Source: Stenotrophomonas rhizophila
GTDB taxonomy: Bacteria; Pseudomonadota; Gammaproteobacteria; Xanthomonadales; Xanthomonadaceae
Reading direction: 5' to 3'
DNA length: 64,000 bases
Assembly: GCF_020857975.1 (NCBI RefSeq)
Contig: NZ_JACWUO010000002.1
Span: 248,001-312,000 of the forward strand
Below are positions 7,824 through 17,363 of the stretch, one piece after another. Position numbers and translations under genes: made by a program. Every line of letters begins with the position of its first letter. The first letter of the stretch is position 1. Under the pieces are notes generated by a model, which saw only the letters and a list, made by a program, of their open reading frames with translations, did not search any database and had not been told where the DNA came from.

Positions 7824-9737
7824 ATGCCCCACCCCGCCCGCGCCCTGGCGCTTGCCATTGCCTCCTTGCTGATCTTCGGTGCCGCCGCACCGGCCGAAGC
7901 GGCCAAGAAGAAGGCCAACCGGCCCGCCGCCGCGCAGACCCGGCAGGCGGCCAAGCCCAAGGCCAGGCCGCGCGCGCGTCCGGCCGCCCCGGCCCGGCAG
8001 CCGCTGGTGCGCCAGCAGAGCAAGGCTGCCCAGCTCAACCGCATCTACGATGAATACTGGGATGCCTCGATGCGGCTCAATCCGCTGCAGGCCACCTTCC
8101 AGGGCGACACCCGGCACAACGACCAGCTGCCCAACATCCTCTCGGCCGCCTACCGCCAGCAATCGCACGATTTCACCATCGAATGGCTGGGCAAGGTCGA
8201 GAAGATCGGCGCCGATGGCCTGGACGGGCAGGACCTGCTCAGCTACCAGATCTTCGTGCGCGATGCGCGCATGTCGCTGGCCGCCGAACAGTTCCCCAGC
8301 TGGATGCTGCCGGTCAGCCAGTACTACAACCTGGGCAGCATCATGGCGATCCTGGGCTCGGGCTCGGGCGCGCAGCCGTTCAACACCGTGCAGGATTACG
8401 ATACCTGGTCGCGGCGCTCGCTCGGCATCGCGCCCTTGTTCGACCAGGCCATCGCCAACATGCGCCAGGGCATGGCGGCCGGCGTGGTGCAGCCGCGCGA
8501 CCTGATGGAAAAGGTGCTGCCGCAGCTGGATGCGGTGATCAAGCCCAGCGCCGAGGAAAGCATTTTCTGGGCGCCGGTGCGCAACCTGCCCGAAGACCTG
8601 CCGGCCGCCGACAAGGCGCGCATCAGCGCCGAGTACAAGCGCATGATCGAGTTGCGGATCATGCCGGCCTACCGCGCCCTGCGCGGCTTCATCGCCACCG
8701 AATACCTGCCGGCCACGCGCGCCAGCGACGGCCTGGGCGCGCTGCCCAACGGCCAGGCCTGGTACACCCAGAACATCGTGCAGAGCACCGCCTCCACGCT
8801 GGACGCGCAGCAGATCCACACCCTGGCCGAACAGCGCGTGGCCAGCCTGCAGGCGCAGATCGCCGGCATCCTCAAGGACAACCGGATCCGCGGCTCGCAG
8901 CAGAAGGTGCTGCGCAGCATGCGCACCGACAAGAACTTCCAGTACGCCAACGCCAATGCGCTGCTGGCGCGCTACAGACAGCTGCAGGGCCAGGTCGGTG
9001 GGCGCCTGCCGGCGCTGCTGGGCACTCAGCCCAAGGCCGCGCTGGAAATCCGTGCGGTCGAGCCTGAGCGCGCCGCCAGCGCGGCAGCGGTGAGCTACCA
9101 GCCGGCGCTGCCCGATGGCATGCGCCCGGCCATCCTGTACGTCAACACCGGCAACCTGCCCAGCCGCCGCCGCTGGTCGGCACCGATGCAGTTCCTGCAT
9201 GAAGGCATCCCCGGCCACCATGTGCAGCTGGGCCTGCAGCAGGAACTGGACAAGCTGCCGCGCTTCCGCCGCCTGGGCGGCGACATCGCCTTCATCGAAG
9301 GCTGGGGCCTGTATGCCGAATCGCTGGGCGAGGAACTGGGCGTCTACCAGGACCCTTACGAGCGCATCGGGTACCTGCAGGCGGCGCTGACCCGTGCCGC
9401 GCGCATGTCCGCCGATACCGGCGTGCACGCGCTGGGCTGGAGCAAGCGCCAGGCGGTGGACTACCTGGTCAAGACCACCGACATGCCCACCGAGGATGCC
9501 AACGCCGAAGTCGAGCGGTTCATGGCCTTGCCCGGGCAGACCCTGCCCAACGGGCTGGGCGAACTGAAGATGATCCAGCTGCGCGACCGCGCCAAGGCCG
9601 CCCTGGGCGCGCGCTTCGACCCGCGCCGCTTCCACGAGGAAGTGCTGCGCGACGGGTCGATGCCGCTGGATATCCTGGAGGCCAAGATCGGCCGCTGGAT
9701 CGCCAGCGAAACCGGCGCCGCGCCGGCCACGCCCTGA
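7824..9737 (+). CDS. DUF885 family secreted protein (putative metallopeptidase-like)
   Basis: 637 residues. A signal peptide (residues about 1-27, ASLLIFGAAAPAEAA) precedes a Lys/Ala/Pro-rich linker to about residue 60. The body is DUF885, with the hallmark FLHEGIPGHHVQLGLQQEL (about 457-475) and EGWGLYAESLGEELG (about 493-507). The HExxxGHH and downstream Glu suggest a zinc site like that of gluzincin-related peptidases; activity in this family is rarely shown. Probably periplasmic. It is followed after 3 bp by the VOC gene, so the two form an operon. Confidence 0.88.
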   Translation: MPHPARALALAIASLLIFGAAAPAEAAKKKANRPAAAQTRQAAKPKARPRARPAAPARQPLVRQQSKAAQLNRIYDEYWDASMRLNPLQATFQGDTRHNDQLPNILSAAYRQQSHDFTIEWLGKVEKIGADGLDGQDLLSYQIFVRDARMSLAAEQFPSWMLPVSQYYNLGSIMAILGSGSGAQPFNTVQDYDTWSRRSLGIAPLFDQAIANMRQGMAAGVVQPRDLMEKVLPQLDAVIKPSAEESIFWAPVRNLPEDLPAADKARISAEYKRMIELRIMPAYRALRGFIATEYLPATRASDGLGALPNGQAWYTQNIVQSTASTLDAQQIHTLAEQRVASLQAQIAGILKDNRIRGSQQKVLRSMRTDKNFQYANANALLARYRQLQGQVGGRLPALLGTQPKAALEIRAVEPERAASAAAVSYQPALPDGMRPAILYVNTGNLPSRRRWSAPMQFLHEGIPGHHVQLGLQQELDKLPRFRRLGGDIAFIEGWGLYAESLGEELGVYQDPYERIGYLQAALTRAARMSADTGVHALGWSKRQAVDYLVKTTDMPTEDANAEVERFMALPGQTLPNGLGELKMIQLRDRAKAALGARFDPRRFHEEVLRDGSMPLDILEAKIGRWIASETGAAPATP

Positions 9738-9740
9738 CCG

Positions 9741-10145
9741 ATGGACGCGCCATCTCCCCTGCTGCTGGGCGTGCACCACGTCGCGCTGATCGGTGCCGAC
9801 TATGCGCGCTCGAAGGATTTCTACACGCGCATCCTCGGCCTGCGCGTGCTCGATGAGCATTACCGCGCCGCCCGCGACTCCTGGAAGCTCGACCTGGCCC
9901 TGCCCGACGGCAGCCAGCTGGAGCTGTTTTCCTTCCCCGGCGCGCCGCCCCGGCCCAGCCGCCCCGAAGCCCAGGGCCTGCGCCACCTGGCCTTCCGCGT
10001 GGCCGCACTGGAACCGATGATCGCCCGCCTGGCCGCGGCCGATGTTGCGTGCGAGCCGATCCGCACCGACGAATACACCGGCCGCCGCTTCACCTTCTTC
10101 GCCGACCCGGACGGGCTGCCGCTGGAGCTGTACGAGATCCCCTGA
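9741..10145 (+). CDS. VOC-family (glyoxalase-like) protein, YaeR/GloA2 type
   Basis: 134 residues forming one vicinal-oxygen-chelate domain. Metal-ligand positions are visible: His in GVHHVALIG (about 13), Glu in SQLELFSFP (about 59), His in GLRHLAFRV (about 77) and Glu in LPLELYEIP (about 131). FYTRILGLRVLDE near the start is typical of the SMU1112c/YaeR subgroup. Expected to bind a divalent metal; the substrate is unknown. It follows the DUF885 gene by three bases. Confidence 0.87.
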   Translation: MDAPSPLLLGVHHVALIGADYARSKDFYTRILGLRVLDEHYRAARDSWKLDLALPDGSQLELFSFPGAPPRPSRPEAQGLRHLAFRVAALEPMIARLAAADVACEPIRTDEYTGRRFTFFADPDGLPLELYEIP

Positions 10146-10267
10146 CCCGGCCTTCCGGCCCGCCGCGACCTGCGGCCCGGCATTGCCCATACCCCGCCGA
10201 ATGGGTATACAGTCGGCCTGTACCGGCCACCTGCGCCGGCATTCACGGACATCCCTGGGAGGGGAAC

Positions 10268-10711
10268 ATGCGCAAGACCTTCAAGACCCTGTTGCTGGCC
10301 CTGCCGCTGATGCTGGCCGCGCTTTCGGCCAGCGCCGCCGATGGTGCGGTCGGCCGCTGGAAGACCATCGACGACAAGACCGGCAAGGTGAAGTCGATCG
10401 TGGAGATCACCCAGGCCGCCAACGGCACGTTGACCGGCAAGGTGGTCGACATCCTGCATTCGGACAAGGGCCCCAACCCGGTCTGCGACGGCTGCGAGGG
10501 CGCCAACAAGAACAAGCCGGTCAAGGGCATGACCATCCTGTGGAACCTCAAGGCCGACGGCGCCAACGCCTGGTCCGGCGGCACCATCCTGGACCCGGGC
10601 AACGGCAAGACCTACAAGTCCAAGGCCAAGCTGCAGACCGGCGGCGCCAAGCTGGACGTCTCCGGCTGCGTGGCCTTCATCTGCCGCGCCCAGACCTGGG
10701 TCCGCGAGTAA
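10268..10711 (+). CDS. DUF2147 secreted protein
   Basis: 147 residues from ATG 10268, preceded by a very strong ribosome site (GGGAGGGGAAC). A signal peptide (about 1-22, LLLALPLMLAALSASA) is followed by a DUF2147 lipocalin-like beta barrel: GRWKTIDDKTGKVKSIVEI, GGTILDPGNGKTYKSKAKL and CVAFICRAQTWVR. Two Cys pairs (CDGC, and Cys in SGC/FIC) could form disulfides in the periplasm. Function of DUF2147 is unknown. A clear terminator follows. Confidence 0.9.
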   Translation: MRKTFKTLLLALPLMLAALSASAADGAVGRWKTIDDKTGKVKSIVEITQAANGTLTGKVVDILHSDKGPNPVCDGCEGANKNKPVKGMTILWNLKADGANAWSGGTILDPGNGKTYKSKAKLQTGGAKLDVSGCVAFICRAQTWVRE

Positions 10712-10734
10712 GCCCCGCGCGGGTTCCAGCCCCC

Positions 10735-10766
10735 GTAACCCGGCTTCGGCCGGGTTACTGCGTTTT
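10735..10766 (+). terminator. Intrinsic terminator after DUF2147 gene
   Basis: A 10-bp GC-rich stem (GTAACCCGGC / GCCGGGTTAC) closed by a TTCG tetraloop and followed by TGCGTTTT. It ends 42 bp before metG, so metG starts from its own promoter. Confidence 0.85.
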
Positions 10767-10808
10767 GGCGTGCGATAATCCCTGGTTCCCCTGGCAACAG
10801 CGCCCACC

Positions 10809-12875
10809 ATGACCCGCACCGCTCTCGTCACCACCGCACTGCCCTATGCCAACGGCCCCCTGCACCTGGGCCATCTGGTCGGCTACATCCAGGCGGACAT
10901 CTGGGTGCGTGCGCGTCGAATGAGCGGCGGCAAAACCTGGTTCGTCTGCGCCGACGACACCCACGGCACCCCGATCATGCTCGCCGCCGAAAAGGCCGGC
11001 GTGACCGCCGAGACCTTCATCGCCAACATCCAGGCCAGCCACGAGCGCGATTTCGCCGCCTTCGGCGTCGCCTTCGATCACTACGACTCGACCAACTCGG
11101 CGGCCAACAAGGCGCTGACCGAAGCCTTCTACCTCAAGCTCGAGGCCGAAGGCCACATCTCGCGCCGCTCGGTGGCCCAGTTCTACGACCCGGCCAAGGG
11201 CATGTTCCTGCCCGACCGCTACATCAAGGGCATCTGCCCGGTGTGCAGCAGCCCGGACCAGTACGGCGACAACTGCGAAGTCTGCGGCGCCACCTACGCC
11301 CCCACCGAACTCAAGGATCCGCGCTCGGTCATCTCCGGCGCCACCCCGGAACTGCGCGACTCCGAACACTTCTTCTTCGAAGTCGGCCACTTCGACGCCT
11401 TCCTGCGCCAATGGCTGGCCGGCGACGTCGCCCTGCCCGGGGTCAAGGCCAAGCTCGGCGAATGGCTCAACGCCGACGGCGGCCTGCGCGCCTGGGACAT
11501 CTCCCGCGACGCGCCCTACTTCGGCTTTGAAATCCCCGGCCAGCCCGGCAAGTACTTCTACGTCTGGCTGGATGCCCCGATCGGCTACCTGTCCAGCTTC
11601 AAGACCTTGTGCGGCAAGACCGGCGAAGACTTCGACGCCCACCTGCGCGCCGGCACCAGCACCGAACTGCACCACTTCATCGGCAAGGACATCGTCAACT
11701 TCCATGGCCTGTTCTGGCCGGCGGTGCTGCACGGCACCGGCCACCGCGCCCCGACCCGCCTGCACGTCAACGGCTACCTCACCGTGGACGGGGCCAAGAT
11801 GTCCAAGTCGCGCGGCACCTTCGTCATGGCCCGCACCTACCTGGACGTCGGCCTGGAACCGGAAGCCCTGCGCTACTACTTCGCCGCCAAGTCCGGCGGC
11901 GGCGTGGACGATCTTGACCTGAACCTGGGGGACTTCATCGCCCGGGTCAACGCCGACCTGGTCGGCAAGTTCGTCAACCTGGCCAGCCGCTGCGCCGGCT
12001 TCATCAGCAAACGCTTCGACGGCCGCCTGGCCGATGCGCTGCCCGATGCCGCCCAGTACGACCGCTTCGTCGCCGCCCTGGCGCCGATCCGCGAGGCCTA
12101 CGAGCGCAACGATCCGGCCGCGGCCGTGCGCCAGACCATGGCCCTGGCCGACGAAGCCAACCGCTACATCGACGATGAGAAGCCGTGGGTGATCGCCAAG
12201 CAGGACGGCGCCCACGCGCAGCTGCAGGCCGTCTGCACCCAGGGCCTGAACCTGTTCCGGGTGCTGGTCACCGCGCTCAAGCCGGTACTGCCGGCCACCG
12301 CCGCCCAGGCCGAAGCCTTCCTGGCCGCGCCGGTGCAGGACTGGACCGACATCGCCCGTCCGCTCACCGCGCACACCATCGCCGTGTACGCCCCGCTGTT
12401 CACCCGTATCGACCCGAAAATGATTGACGCCATGACCGACGCCTCCAAGGACACCCTCGCCGCCGCCGCGCCTGCCGCCCCGGCCAAGCCCGCCAAGCCC
12501 GCGCCCGCACCGGCCGCTGCTTCGGCGGCCACCGACGGCCCGGCCTATATCGGCATCGACGACTTCGCCAAGCTCGACCTGCGCATCGGCAAGGTGCTGG
12601 CCTGCGAATTCGTGGACGGCTCGGACAAGCTGCTGCGCTTTGAGCTGGACGCCGGCGAACTGGGCAAGCGCCAGATCTTCTCCGGCATCCGCGCCAGCTA
12701 TGCCGAGCCGGAAAAGCTGGTCGGCCGCAACGTGGTCTTCATCGCCAACCTGGCCCCGCGCAAGATGCGCTTCGGCCTGAGCGAAGGCATGATCCTGTCG
12801 GCCGGTTTCGACGGCGGCGCGCTGGCCCTGCTCGATGCCGACAGCAGTGCCGAGCCGGGCATGCCGGTCCGCTGA
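10809..12875 (+). CDS. metG: Methionyl-tRNA synthetase
   Basis: 688 residues, full length for the long dimeric MetRS form. Class I signatures: PLHLGHLVG (HIGH-type, about 17-25) and AKMSKSRGTF (about 334-343). Zinc ligands lie in CPVCSSPDQYGDNCEVCG (about 143-160). A Pro/Ala-rich linker (about 545-575) leads to a C-terminal tRNA-binding EMAP/OB-fold domain (IDDFAKLDLRIGKVLACE, LAPRKMRFGLSEGMIL). It charges tRNA-Met in the cytosol. The start is 7 bases after AACAGCGCC, with no strong ribosome site. The HAD phosphatase gene follows at 61 bp. Confidence 0.98.
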   Translation: MTRTALVTTALPYANGPLHLGHLVGYIQADIWVRARRMSGGKTWFVCADDTHGTPIMLAAEKAGVTAETFIANIQASHERDFAAFGVAFDHYDSTNSAANKALTEAFYLKLEAEGHISRRSVAQFYDPAKGMFLPDRYIKGICPVCSSPDQYGDNCEVCGATYAPTELKDPRSVISGATPELRDSEHFFFEVGHFDAFLRQWLAGDVALPGVKAKLGEWLNADGGLRAWDISRDAPYFGFEIPGQPGKYFYVWLDAPIGYLSSFKTLCGKTGEDFDAHLRAGTSTELHHFIGKDIVNFHGLFWPAVLHGTGHRAPTRLHVNGYLTVDGAKMSKSRGTFVMARTYLDVGLEPEALRYYFAAKSGGGVDDLDLNLGDFIARVNADLVGKFVNLASRCAGFISKRFDGRLADALPDAAQYDRFVAALAPIREAYERNDPAAAVRQTMALADEANRYIDDEKPWVIAKQDGAHAQLQAVCTQGLNLFRVLVTALKPVLPATAAQAEAFLAAPVQDWTDIARPLTAHTIAVYAPLFTRIDPKMIDAMTDASKDTLAAAAPAAPAKPAKPAPAPAAASAATDGPAYIGIDDFAKLDLRIGKVLACEFVDGSDKLLRFELDAGELGKRQIFSGIRASYAEPEKLVGRNVVFIANLAPRKMRFGLSEGMILSAGFDGGALALLDADSSAEPGMPVR

Positions 12876-12936
12876 GCGCGGCGGCGGGGCGGCCACAGCG
12901 CCGCTCCGCCCTGCCCATCGGCAAGGAGGAGCGGGC

Positions 12937-13530
12937 GTGGAACTGGCACTGTTCGATTTCGACCACACGGTCACCACCTGCGACACCTATGGCCGTTTCC
13001 TGCGCCGCGTGGCCACGCCCGAGCAACTTGCCCGGGCCTGGTGGAAGGTGGGGCCGTGGCTGCTGGCCTACCGGCTCAAGCTGATCTCGCCCGAACGCAT
13101 CCGCGCCCGCGTCACCCGGCTTACCCTGGGCGACCGCCACGCCGAGGACATCGCCACCCAGGCCGCCGGCTACGCGCGCGATGTGCTGCCCGGCCTGGTG
13201 CGCCCGCAGATGCTCGAACAGATCCGCTGGCACCTGCAGCAACGCCATACCGTGGTGGTCGTGTCCGGCTCGCTGGACCTGTACCTGCGCCCCTGGTGCC
13301 AATCGCTGGGGCTGGAGCTGATCTGCAACCGGCTGGAAAGCCGCGACGGACGCCTGACCGGCCGCTACGCCGACGGCGACTGTGGCCCGCGCAAGGTCGA
13401 ACACATCCGCCGACGCTACGATCTGTCACGCTACCAGCGCATCCACGCCTATGGCGACAGCAGCGAAGACCGACCGATGCTCGCGCTCGCCCACGACCGC
13501 TGGTATCGCGGCAAACCCCTCAAAAAATAG
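12937..13530 (+). CDS. HAD-IB family phosphatase
   Basis: 197 residues starting at a GTG ([13 protein letters not shown]) placed 7 nt after a near-perfect ribosome site AAGGAGGA; upstream codons of the longer open frame are not needed. HAD motifs: DFDHT (nucleophile Asp, general-acid Asp), [14 protein letters not shown] (motif II), and [10 protein letters not shown] (motif IV). It has the cap pattern of the SerB/HAD-IB-like group that includes lysophospholipid or glycerol-phosphate phosphatases. Substrate unknown. The next gene (rnfB) starts 25 bp later. Confidence 0.88.
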   Translation: MELALFDFDHTVTTCDTYGRFLRRVATPEQLARAWWKVGPWLLAYRLKLISPERIRARVTRLTLGDRHAEDIATQAAGYARDVLPGLVRPQMLEQIRWHLQQRHTVVVVSGSLDLYLRPWCQSLGLELICNRLESRDGRLTGRYADGDCGPRKVEHIRRRYDLSRYQRIHAYGDSSEDRPMLALAHDRWYRGKPLKK

Positions 13531-13555
13531 TGTTCCCGCGCAGCCGACGCCACGC

Positions 13556-13981
13556 ATGCCCAACCCCAGCCCTGCCCTGATCGAACGCCTCGACCGCCTG
13601 TTGCCGCAGACCCAATGCGGCCAGTGCGGCTTCGACGGCTGCCGCCCCTATGCCGACGCGATGGCCCGCGGCGAGGCCGGCGTGGACCGCTGCCCGCCCG
13701 GCGGCGACGACGGCGCACGCGCCTTGGCGCATGTGCTCGGCGTGGCCGCCATCCCGTTCGACCGCAGCCGCGGTGAACACAAGCCCGCCCAGGTCGCGCT
13801 GATCGTCGAAGCGGACTGCATCGGCTGCACCAAATGCATCCAGGCCTGCCCGGTGGACGCCATCGTCGGTGGTGCCAAGTACATGCACACCGTCATCGCC
13901 GATCTGTGCACCGGCTGCGAGCTGTGCATTCCACCGTGTCCGGTGGATTGCATCGAGTTGATCGCAGCGCCCGCCCGGTAA
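13556..13981 (+). CDS. rnfB: RnfB-like iron-sulfur protein (short form)
   Basis: 141 residues from ATG 13556. The N-terminal half is a Fe-S/ASKHA-type four-Cys domain ([18 protein letters not shown], then DRCPPGG). The C-terminal half has two 4Fe-4S ferredoxin motifs, [15 protein letters not shown] (about 93-107) and [15 protein letters not shown] (about 121-135). It lacks the N-terminal membrane anchor of canonical RnfB, and no other Rnf subunit is nearby, so it may be a soluble electron carrier rather than part of a pump. Its last eleven codons fall inside a 33-bp tandem repeat that continues downstream, so the C-terminus may have been shaped by that repeat. Confidence 0.88.
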   Translation: MPNPSPALIERLDRLLPQTQCGQCGFDGCRPYADAMARGEAGVDRCPPGGDDGARALAHVLGVAAIPFDRSRGEHKPAQVALIVEADCIGCTKCIQACPVDAIVGGAKYMHTVIADLCTGCELCIPPCPVDCIELIAAPAR

Positions 13982-14055
13982 CGCCGGACGTTGATCGCAG
14001 CGCCGGTCCCGTAACGCCGGACGTTGATCGCGGCACACGCCCGTAGCGCCGGGCT
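13957..14055 (+). repeat. Three-copy 33-bp tandem repeat overlapping the rnfB 3' end
   Basis: Units 13957-13989, 13990-14022 and 14023-14055 all begin GTTGATCGC(A/G) and contain GTA(A/G)CGCCGG. Units 1 and 2 differ only in the middle; unit 3 is more diverged and runs into the GTAG palindrome at 14043. Unit 1 is inside rnfB and supplies its TAA. The units are contiguous without spacers, so this is not a CRISPR. Confidence 0.85.
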
Positions 14056-14115
14056 CTGTCCGGCTGCTGTTGAATCTGCATGGCCGGCGGGCAGCCGGGC
14101 AGAGCCCGGCTCTAC
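14043..14115. repeat. GTAG-type REP (SMAG-like) inverted pair
   Basis: GTAGCGCCGGGCTCTGTCCG... (14043-14067) and its inverted partner ending CCCGGCTCTAC (14091-14115) form a head-to-head REP dimer with about 23 bp between. Each unit is itself an imperfect palindrome with GTAG at one end. The type matches the SMAG family described in Stenotrophomonas maltophilia. Confidence 0.85.
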
Positions 14116-14220
14116 ATGCACCGCGAGAGCGGTGACGCATGGGCGCATGGCGATGCGTCGAGCACCACGGCGCCCATCGGTTCCCGTGACGCGGCATGGC
14201 CCGGCGGCCGTCGCCGACCG

Positions 14221-14568
14221 TTACGGCAACGCCGCGGTCACCACGATCTCCACCTTCCAGCTCGCATCGGCCAGCCTGGCTTCCACCGTCGCGCGCGCCG
14301 GCGTCATGCCCGCCACTACCCACTCGTCCCACGCGGCGTTCATGCCGGCGAAATCGTTGATGTCGGCCAGGAATACTTCCGCACGCAGGATGTGCTGCTT
14401 GTCGCTGGCCACCAGCGCCAACAGCTTGTCGATCTCGGCCAGCACCTGCCGGGTCTGGCCGGTGATGTCCTGGCTGGTGTCTTCCGGAATCTGCCCGGAC
14501 AGATAGGCAACCTTGTTGTGCACGGTCATCTCGGACATGCGCGGGCCGACATCGAAACGTTCCAACAT
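14221..14568 (-). CDS. RidA family protein
   Basis: 115 residues covering the whole YjgF/YER057c/UK114 fold. KVAYLSGQIPEDTSQDITGQ at the start and MTPARATVEARLADASWKVE near the end are the family blocks, with the Arg of PARATVE at the usual substrate-carboxylate position. RidA members hydrolyse reactive enamine/imine intermediates; this sequence belongs to the wider Rid group rather than certainly to archetypal RidA. Cytosolic. Divergent from mprF with 184 bp between. Confidence 0.9.
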   Translation of the reverse strand: MLERFDVGPRMSEMTVHNKVAYLSGQIPEDTSQDITGQTRQVLAEIDKLLALVASDKQHILRAEVFLADINDFAGMNAAWDEWVVAGMTPARATVEARLADASWKVEIVVTAALP

Positions 14569-14752
14569 GGCGATACTCCTCTGGGTGAACCTGCATTGTC
14601 ACCGATGCAGCCTGCGCGTGCCCTTGCCGGCAGCCAATGCCGTGCCGGCGCACCCTTGGCAAGTGCCGGTATCAGGCGCACGATGCGCGCGCACGGACAG
14701 CCACGCCCCGCCTTTACTTCCTCATCGCCCGCCCCCGGAGCATGCTGTACCG

Positions 14753-17317
14753 ATGACCGAACCAACCCCCGCTCCCGCCCCGGCCCGCGTCGGCTGGCGC
14801 CGCGCCGCCACCGTGGTTTTCAGCCTGGCGATCCTGGCCCTTGCCCTGCGCGGCCTGGCCAGCGAGTTCGACGAACACGGGTACCGCGCCATCCGCGAAG
14901 CGTTCCGCCATCTGGGTGCCGGCCAGATCGCCCTGACCGTGCTGCTGGGCCTGGCCAGTTACGCCTGCCTGATCGGGTTCGACGCGGTCGGGCTGCGGCG
15001 CAGCGGCAAGCGCCTGCATCCTGCACGGATCGGCATCACCGCCTTTTTGGCCCACACCATCGGCCAGACCCTGGGCTTTGCCGCCCTCACCGGCGGCGCG
15101 GTCCGCCTGCGCGGCTATGGCGGCGCCGGGCTGTCGCTGGGCGAGATCGGCCAGGTGGTGCTGATGAGTACCCTGGGCTTTGTGTTCGGCGCCTGGCTGC
15201 TGCTGGCACTGGCCTTCCTGCTAGAACCCGGTGCCGCCGCGCTGGCCCTGCCGGTGTCGGTGCAGGTAGTGCGCGTGTCCGGCATCGTCGGCCTGCTCGC
15301 CTACCTCGGCACCTGGCTGGCGGTCGGCCGCGATGGCCGCAGCTTCCAGATCCGCAGCCACAGCCTGTGGTTGCCGGACCGCCGCACCATGCTCGGGGTC
15401 ACCGCGCTGAGCGTGGTCGAACTGGTGCTGGCCAGCGCGGCGTTCTACGTGCTGCTGCCGATGGATACCCCTACCGGTCTGCCCGGCTTTGTCGGGCTGT
15501 ACCTGGTGGCGGTACTGGCCGGCCTGGTCTCCAGCGTGCCGGCCGGGCTGGGCGTGTTCGAATGGAGCCTGCTCAAGCTGCTGCCGCAGGTAGCGCCGGC
15601 GGCGGTACTGGCCGCCGCGCTGATCTACCGGGTCACCTACTACGTGCTGCCGTTGCTGCTGGCCACGCTGCTGGCGCTGGGCCCGGCGATGCGCAAACCG
15701 CTGCGGATCGGCGCCGGCGCCACCCGCGCCGGCTGGACCGCGCTGCGCCCGTGGCTGCCGCAGATCATCGCGCTGGCGGTGTTCAGCGTGGGCGCGGCGC
15801 TGGTGATCGACGGCACCCTGCCCACCCCGCGCCGGCACCTGGTCAACGCCTCGCTGCCGGTCCTGGAAACCTCGCACCTGCTCGGCAGCCTGGCCGGCGT
15901 GGCCTTGCTGCTGATCGGCCAGGGCCTGCAGCGGCGCAGCCATGCCGCCTGGATACTGGCACTGGGCATCTGCGTGATTGCGCCACTGCCGATCTGGCTG
16001 CGCGGCGGCCAGGTATTGATCGCGTTGTCGGCGTTGCTGGTAGCGATGGCGTTGTGGGCCTCGCGCCGCGAGTTCTATCGCCAGGGCGCGCTGCTCGATG
16101 AAGCCTGGTCGTGGCCCTGGATCCGCAACCTGGGCCTGGTGCTGGTGGCGGTGATCTGGCTGCTGTTCTTCGTCTACAGCCATGTCGAATACCAGAACGA
16201 GCTGTGGTGGCAGTTCGCCGCGCAGGGCAATGCACCGCGTGCGCTGCGTGCGCTGCTGGTGGTGGCCATCGCGTTGACCATCTTCGGCCTGGCCCGGCTG
16301 CTGCACAACACGCGCAGCCCGCTGCCGCCGGCCGATGCCCCGACCCTGGACGCACTGGCCCCGATCCTGCTTGCCGCGCACGATACCCAGGCCTGCCTGG
16401 TGCTGACCGCCGACAAGGCCGTGCTGCGCGACCCGGACAATCGCGGCTTTGTGATGATGCAGCGTTACGGCGGTTCGCTGATCGCGATGGGCGATCCGGT
16501 CGGCCCGCCCGAGGTGGCGCGCGCGTTGATCTGGCGCTTCCGTGAGGAAGCCGACCGGCTCGGCCTGCGCCCGGTGTTCTACCAGGTCGGCGAAGCCTAC
16601 TGGCAGACCTACCTCGACCTGGGCCTGACCCTGGTCAAGCTCGGTGAGGAAGCGATGGTGCCGCTGCAGGATTTCGGCCTGGAAGGACGCGAACGCGCCG
16701 ACCTGCGCCAGGCCTGGAACCGCGGCAAGCGCGGCGGGCTGAGTTTCCGCGTGGCCGCACCGGAAGAAGTGCCGGCGCTGCTGCCGGCGCTGTCGCTGAT
16801 CTCCCAGCAATGGCTGGACGACAAGGCCGGCGACGAGAAAGGGTTCTCGCTGGGCAGCTTCGATCCGCAGTACCTGGCGCGCTTCCCGGTGGCACTGGTG
16901 GAAGCGAACGACCGCATTGTCGCCTTCGCCAACCTGTGGCAGGCACCGGCCGGGCAGGAGTTGTCGGTGGACCTGATGCGGTACATCGACGATGCGCCCA
17001 AGGGCACCATGGATTTCCTGTTCATCGAACTGTTCCTGTGGGGGCGCGCCAACGGCTTCCACCGCTTCTCGCTGGGCATGGCGCCACTGTCGGGCCTGGC
17101 CCAGCACCGCCTGGCCGGCCGCTGGAACCGCTTTGCCAACCTGGTTGCCCGCCACGGCGAACGCTTCTACGGTTTCAGTGGCCTGCGCCGTTTCAAGTCC
17201 AAGTTCGCCCCGCAGTGGCGCGCCCGCTACCTGGCCGCCCCCGGCGGCGTCCACCTGCCCGCCGCCCTGCTCGACGCCACCCGCCTGATCTCGCTGGATC
17301 CGCGCCGCCACGATTGA
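14753..17317 (+). CDS. mprF: Lysylphosphatidylglycerol synthase/flippase MprF
   Basis: 854 residues from ATG 14753. The N-terminal 530 residues hold about a dozen or more membrane helices, including the flippase region (TGGAVRLRGYGGAGLSLGEI, VSSVPAGLGVFEWSLLKLLP). The C-terminal cytosolic part is the DUF2156 synthase domain (ADKAVLRDPDNRGFVMMQRY; SVDLMRYIDDAPKGTMDFLF; FHRFSLGMAPLSG). It transfers an amino acid from aminoacyl-tRNA to phosphatidylglycerol and moves the lipid outward, lowering negative surface charge and giving resistance to cationic peptides. It faces a convergent AcvB/VirJ gene whose family includes a lysyl-PG hydrolase. Confidence 0.95.
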   Translation: MTEPTPAPAPARVGWRRAATVVFSLAILALALRGLASEFDEHGYRAIREAFRHLGAGQIALTVLLGLASYACLIGFDAVGLRRSGKRLHPARIGITAFLAHTIGQTLGFAALTGGAVRLRGYGGAGLSLGEIGQVVLMSTLGFVFGAWLLLALAFLLEPGAAALALPVSVQVVRVSGIVGLLAYLGTWLAVGRDGRSFQIRSHSLWLPDRRTMLGVTALSVVELVLASAAFYVLLPMDTPTGLPGFVGLYLVAVLAGLVSSVPAGLGVFEWSLLKLLPQVAPAAVLAAALIYRVTYYVLPLLLATLLALGPAMRKPLRIGAGATRAGWTALRPWLPQIIALAVFSVGAALVIDGTLPTPRRHLVNASLPVLETSHLLGSLAGVALLLIGQGLQRRSHAAWILALGICVIAPLPIWLRGGQVLIALSALLVAMALWASRREFYRQGALLDEAWSWPWIRNLGLVLVAVIWLLFFVYSHVEYQNELWWQFAAQGNAPRALRALLVVAIALTIFGLARLLHNTRSPLPPADAPTLDALAPILLAAHDTQACLVLTADKAVLRDPDNRGFVMMQRYGGSLIAMGDPVGPPEVARALIWRFREEADRLGLRPVFYQVGEAYWQTYLDLGLTLVKLGEEAMVPLQDFGLEGRERADLRQAWNRGKRGGLSFRVAAPEEVPALLPALSLISQQWLDDKAGDEKGFSLGSFDPQYLARFPVALVEANDRIVAFANLWQAPAGQELSVDLMRYIDDAPKGTMDFLFIELFLWGRANGFHRFSLGMAPLSGLAQHRLAGRWNRFANLVARHGERFYGFSGLRRFKSKFAPQWRARYLAAPGGVHLPAALLDATRLISLDPRRHD

Positions 17318-17363
17318 GTGGCGGCAACGGCGATGCCGTGGCGCGACAACGACAGCCCAGGCT

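Noticed and set aside
7809-10190. A 793-codon open frame antisense to the DUF885 and VOC genes
   Set aside because: Low-complexity His/Gln/Arg/Val composition typical of the mirror strand of GC-rich genes; no domain, and the plus-strand genes have clear motifs.
10755-12986. A 743-codon open frame antisense to metG
   Set aside because: Mirror strand of a highly conserved gene with no recognisable domain.
13957-14055. Possible short CRISPR or direct-repeat array
   Set aside because: Units are contiguous with no spacers and overlap a coding end.
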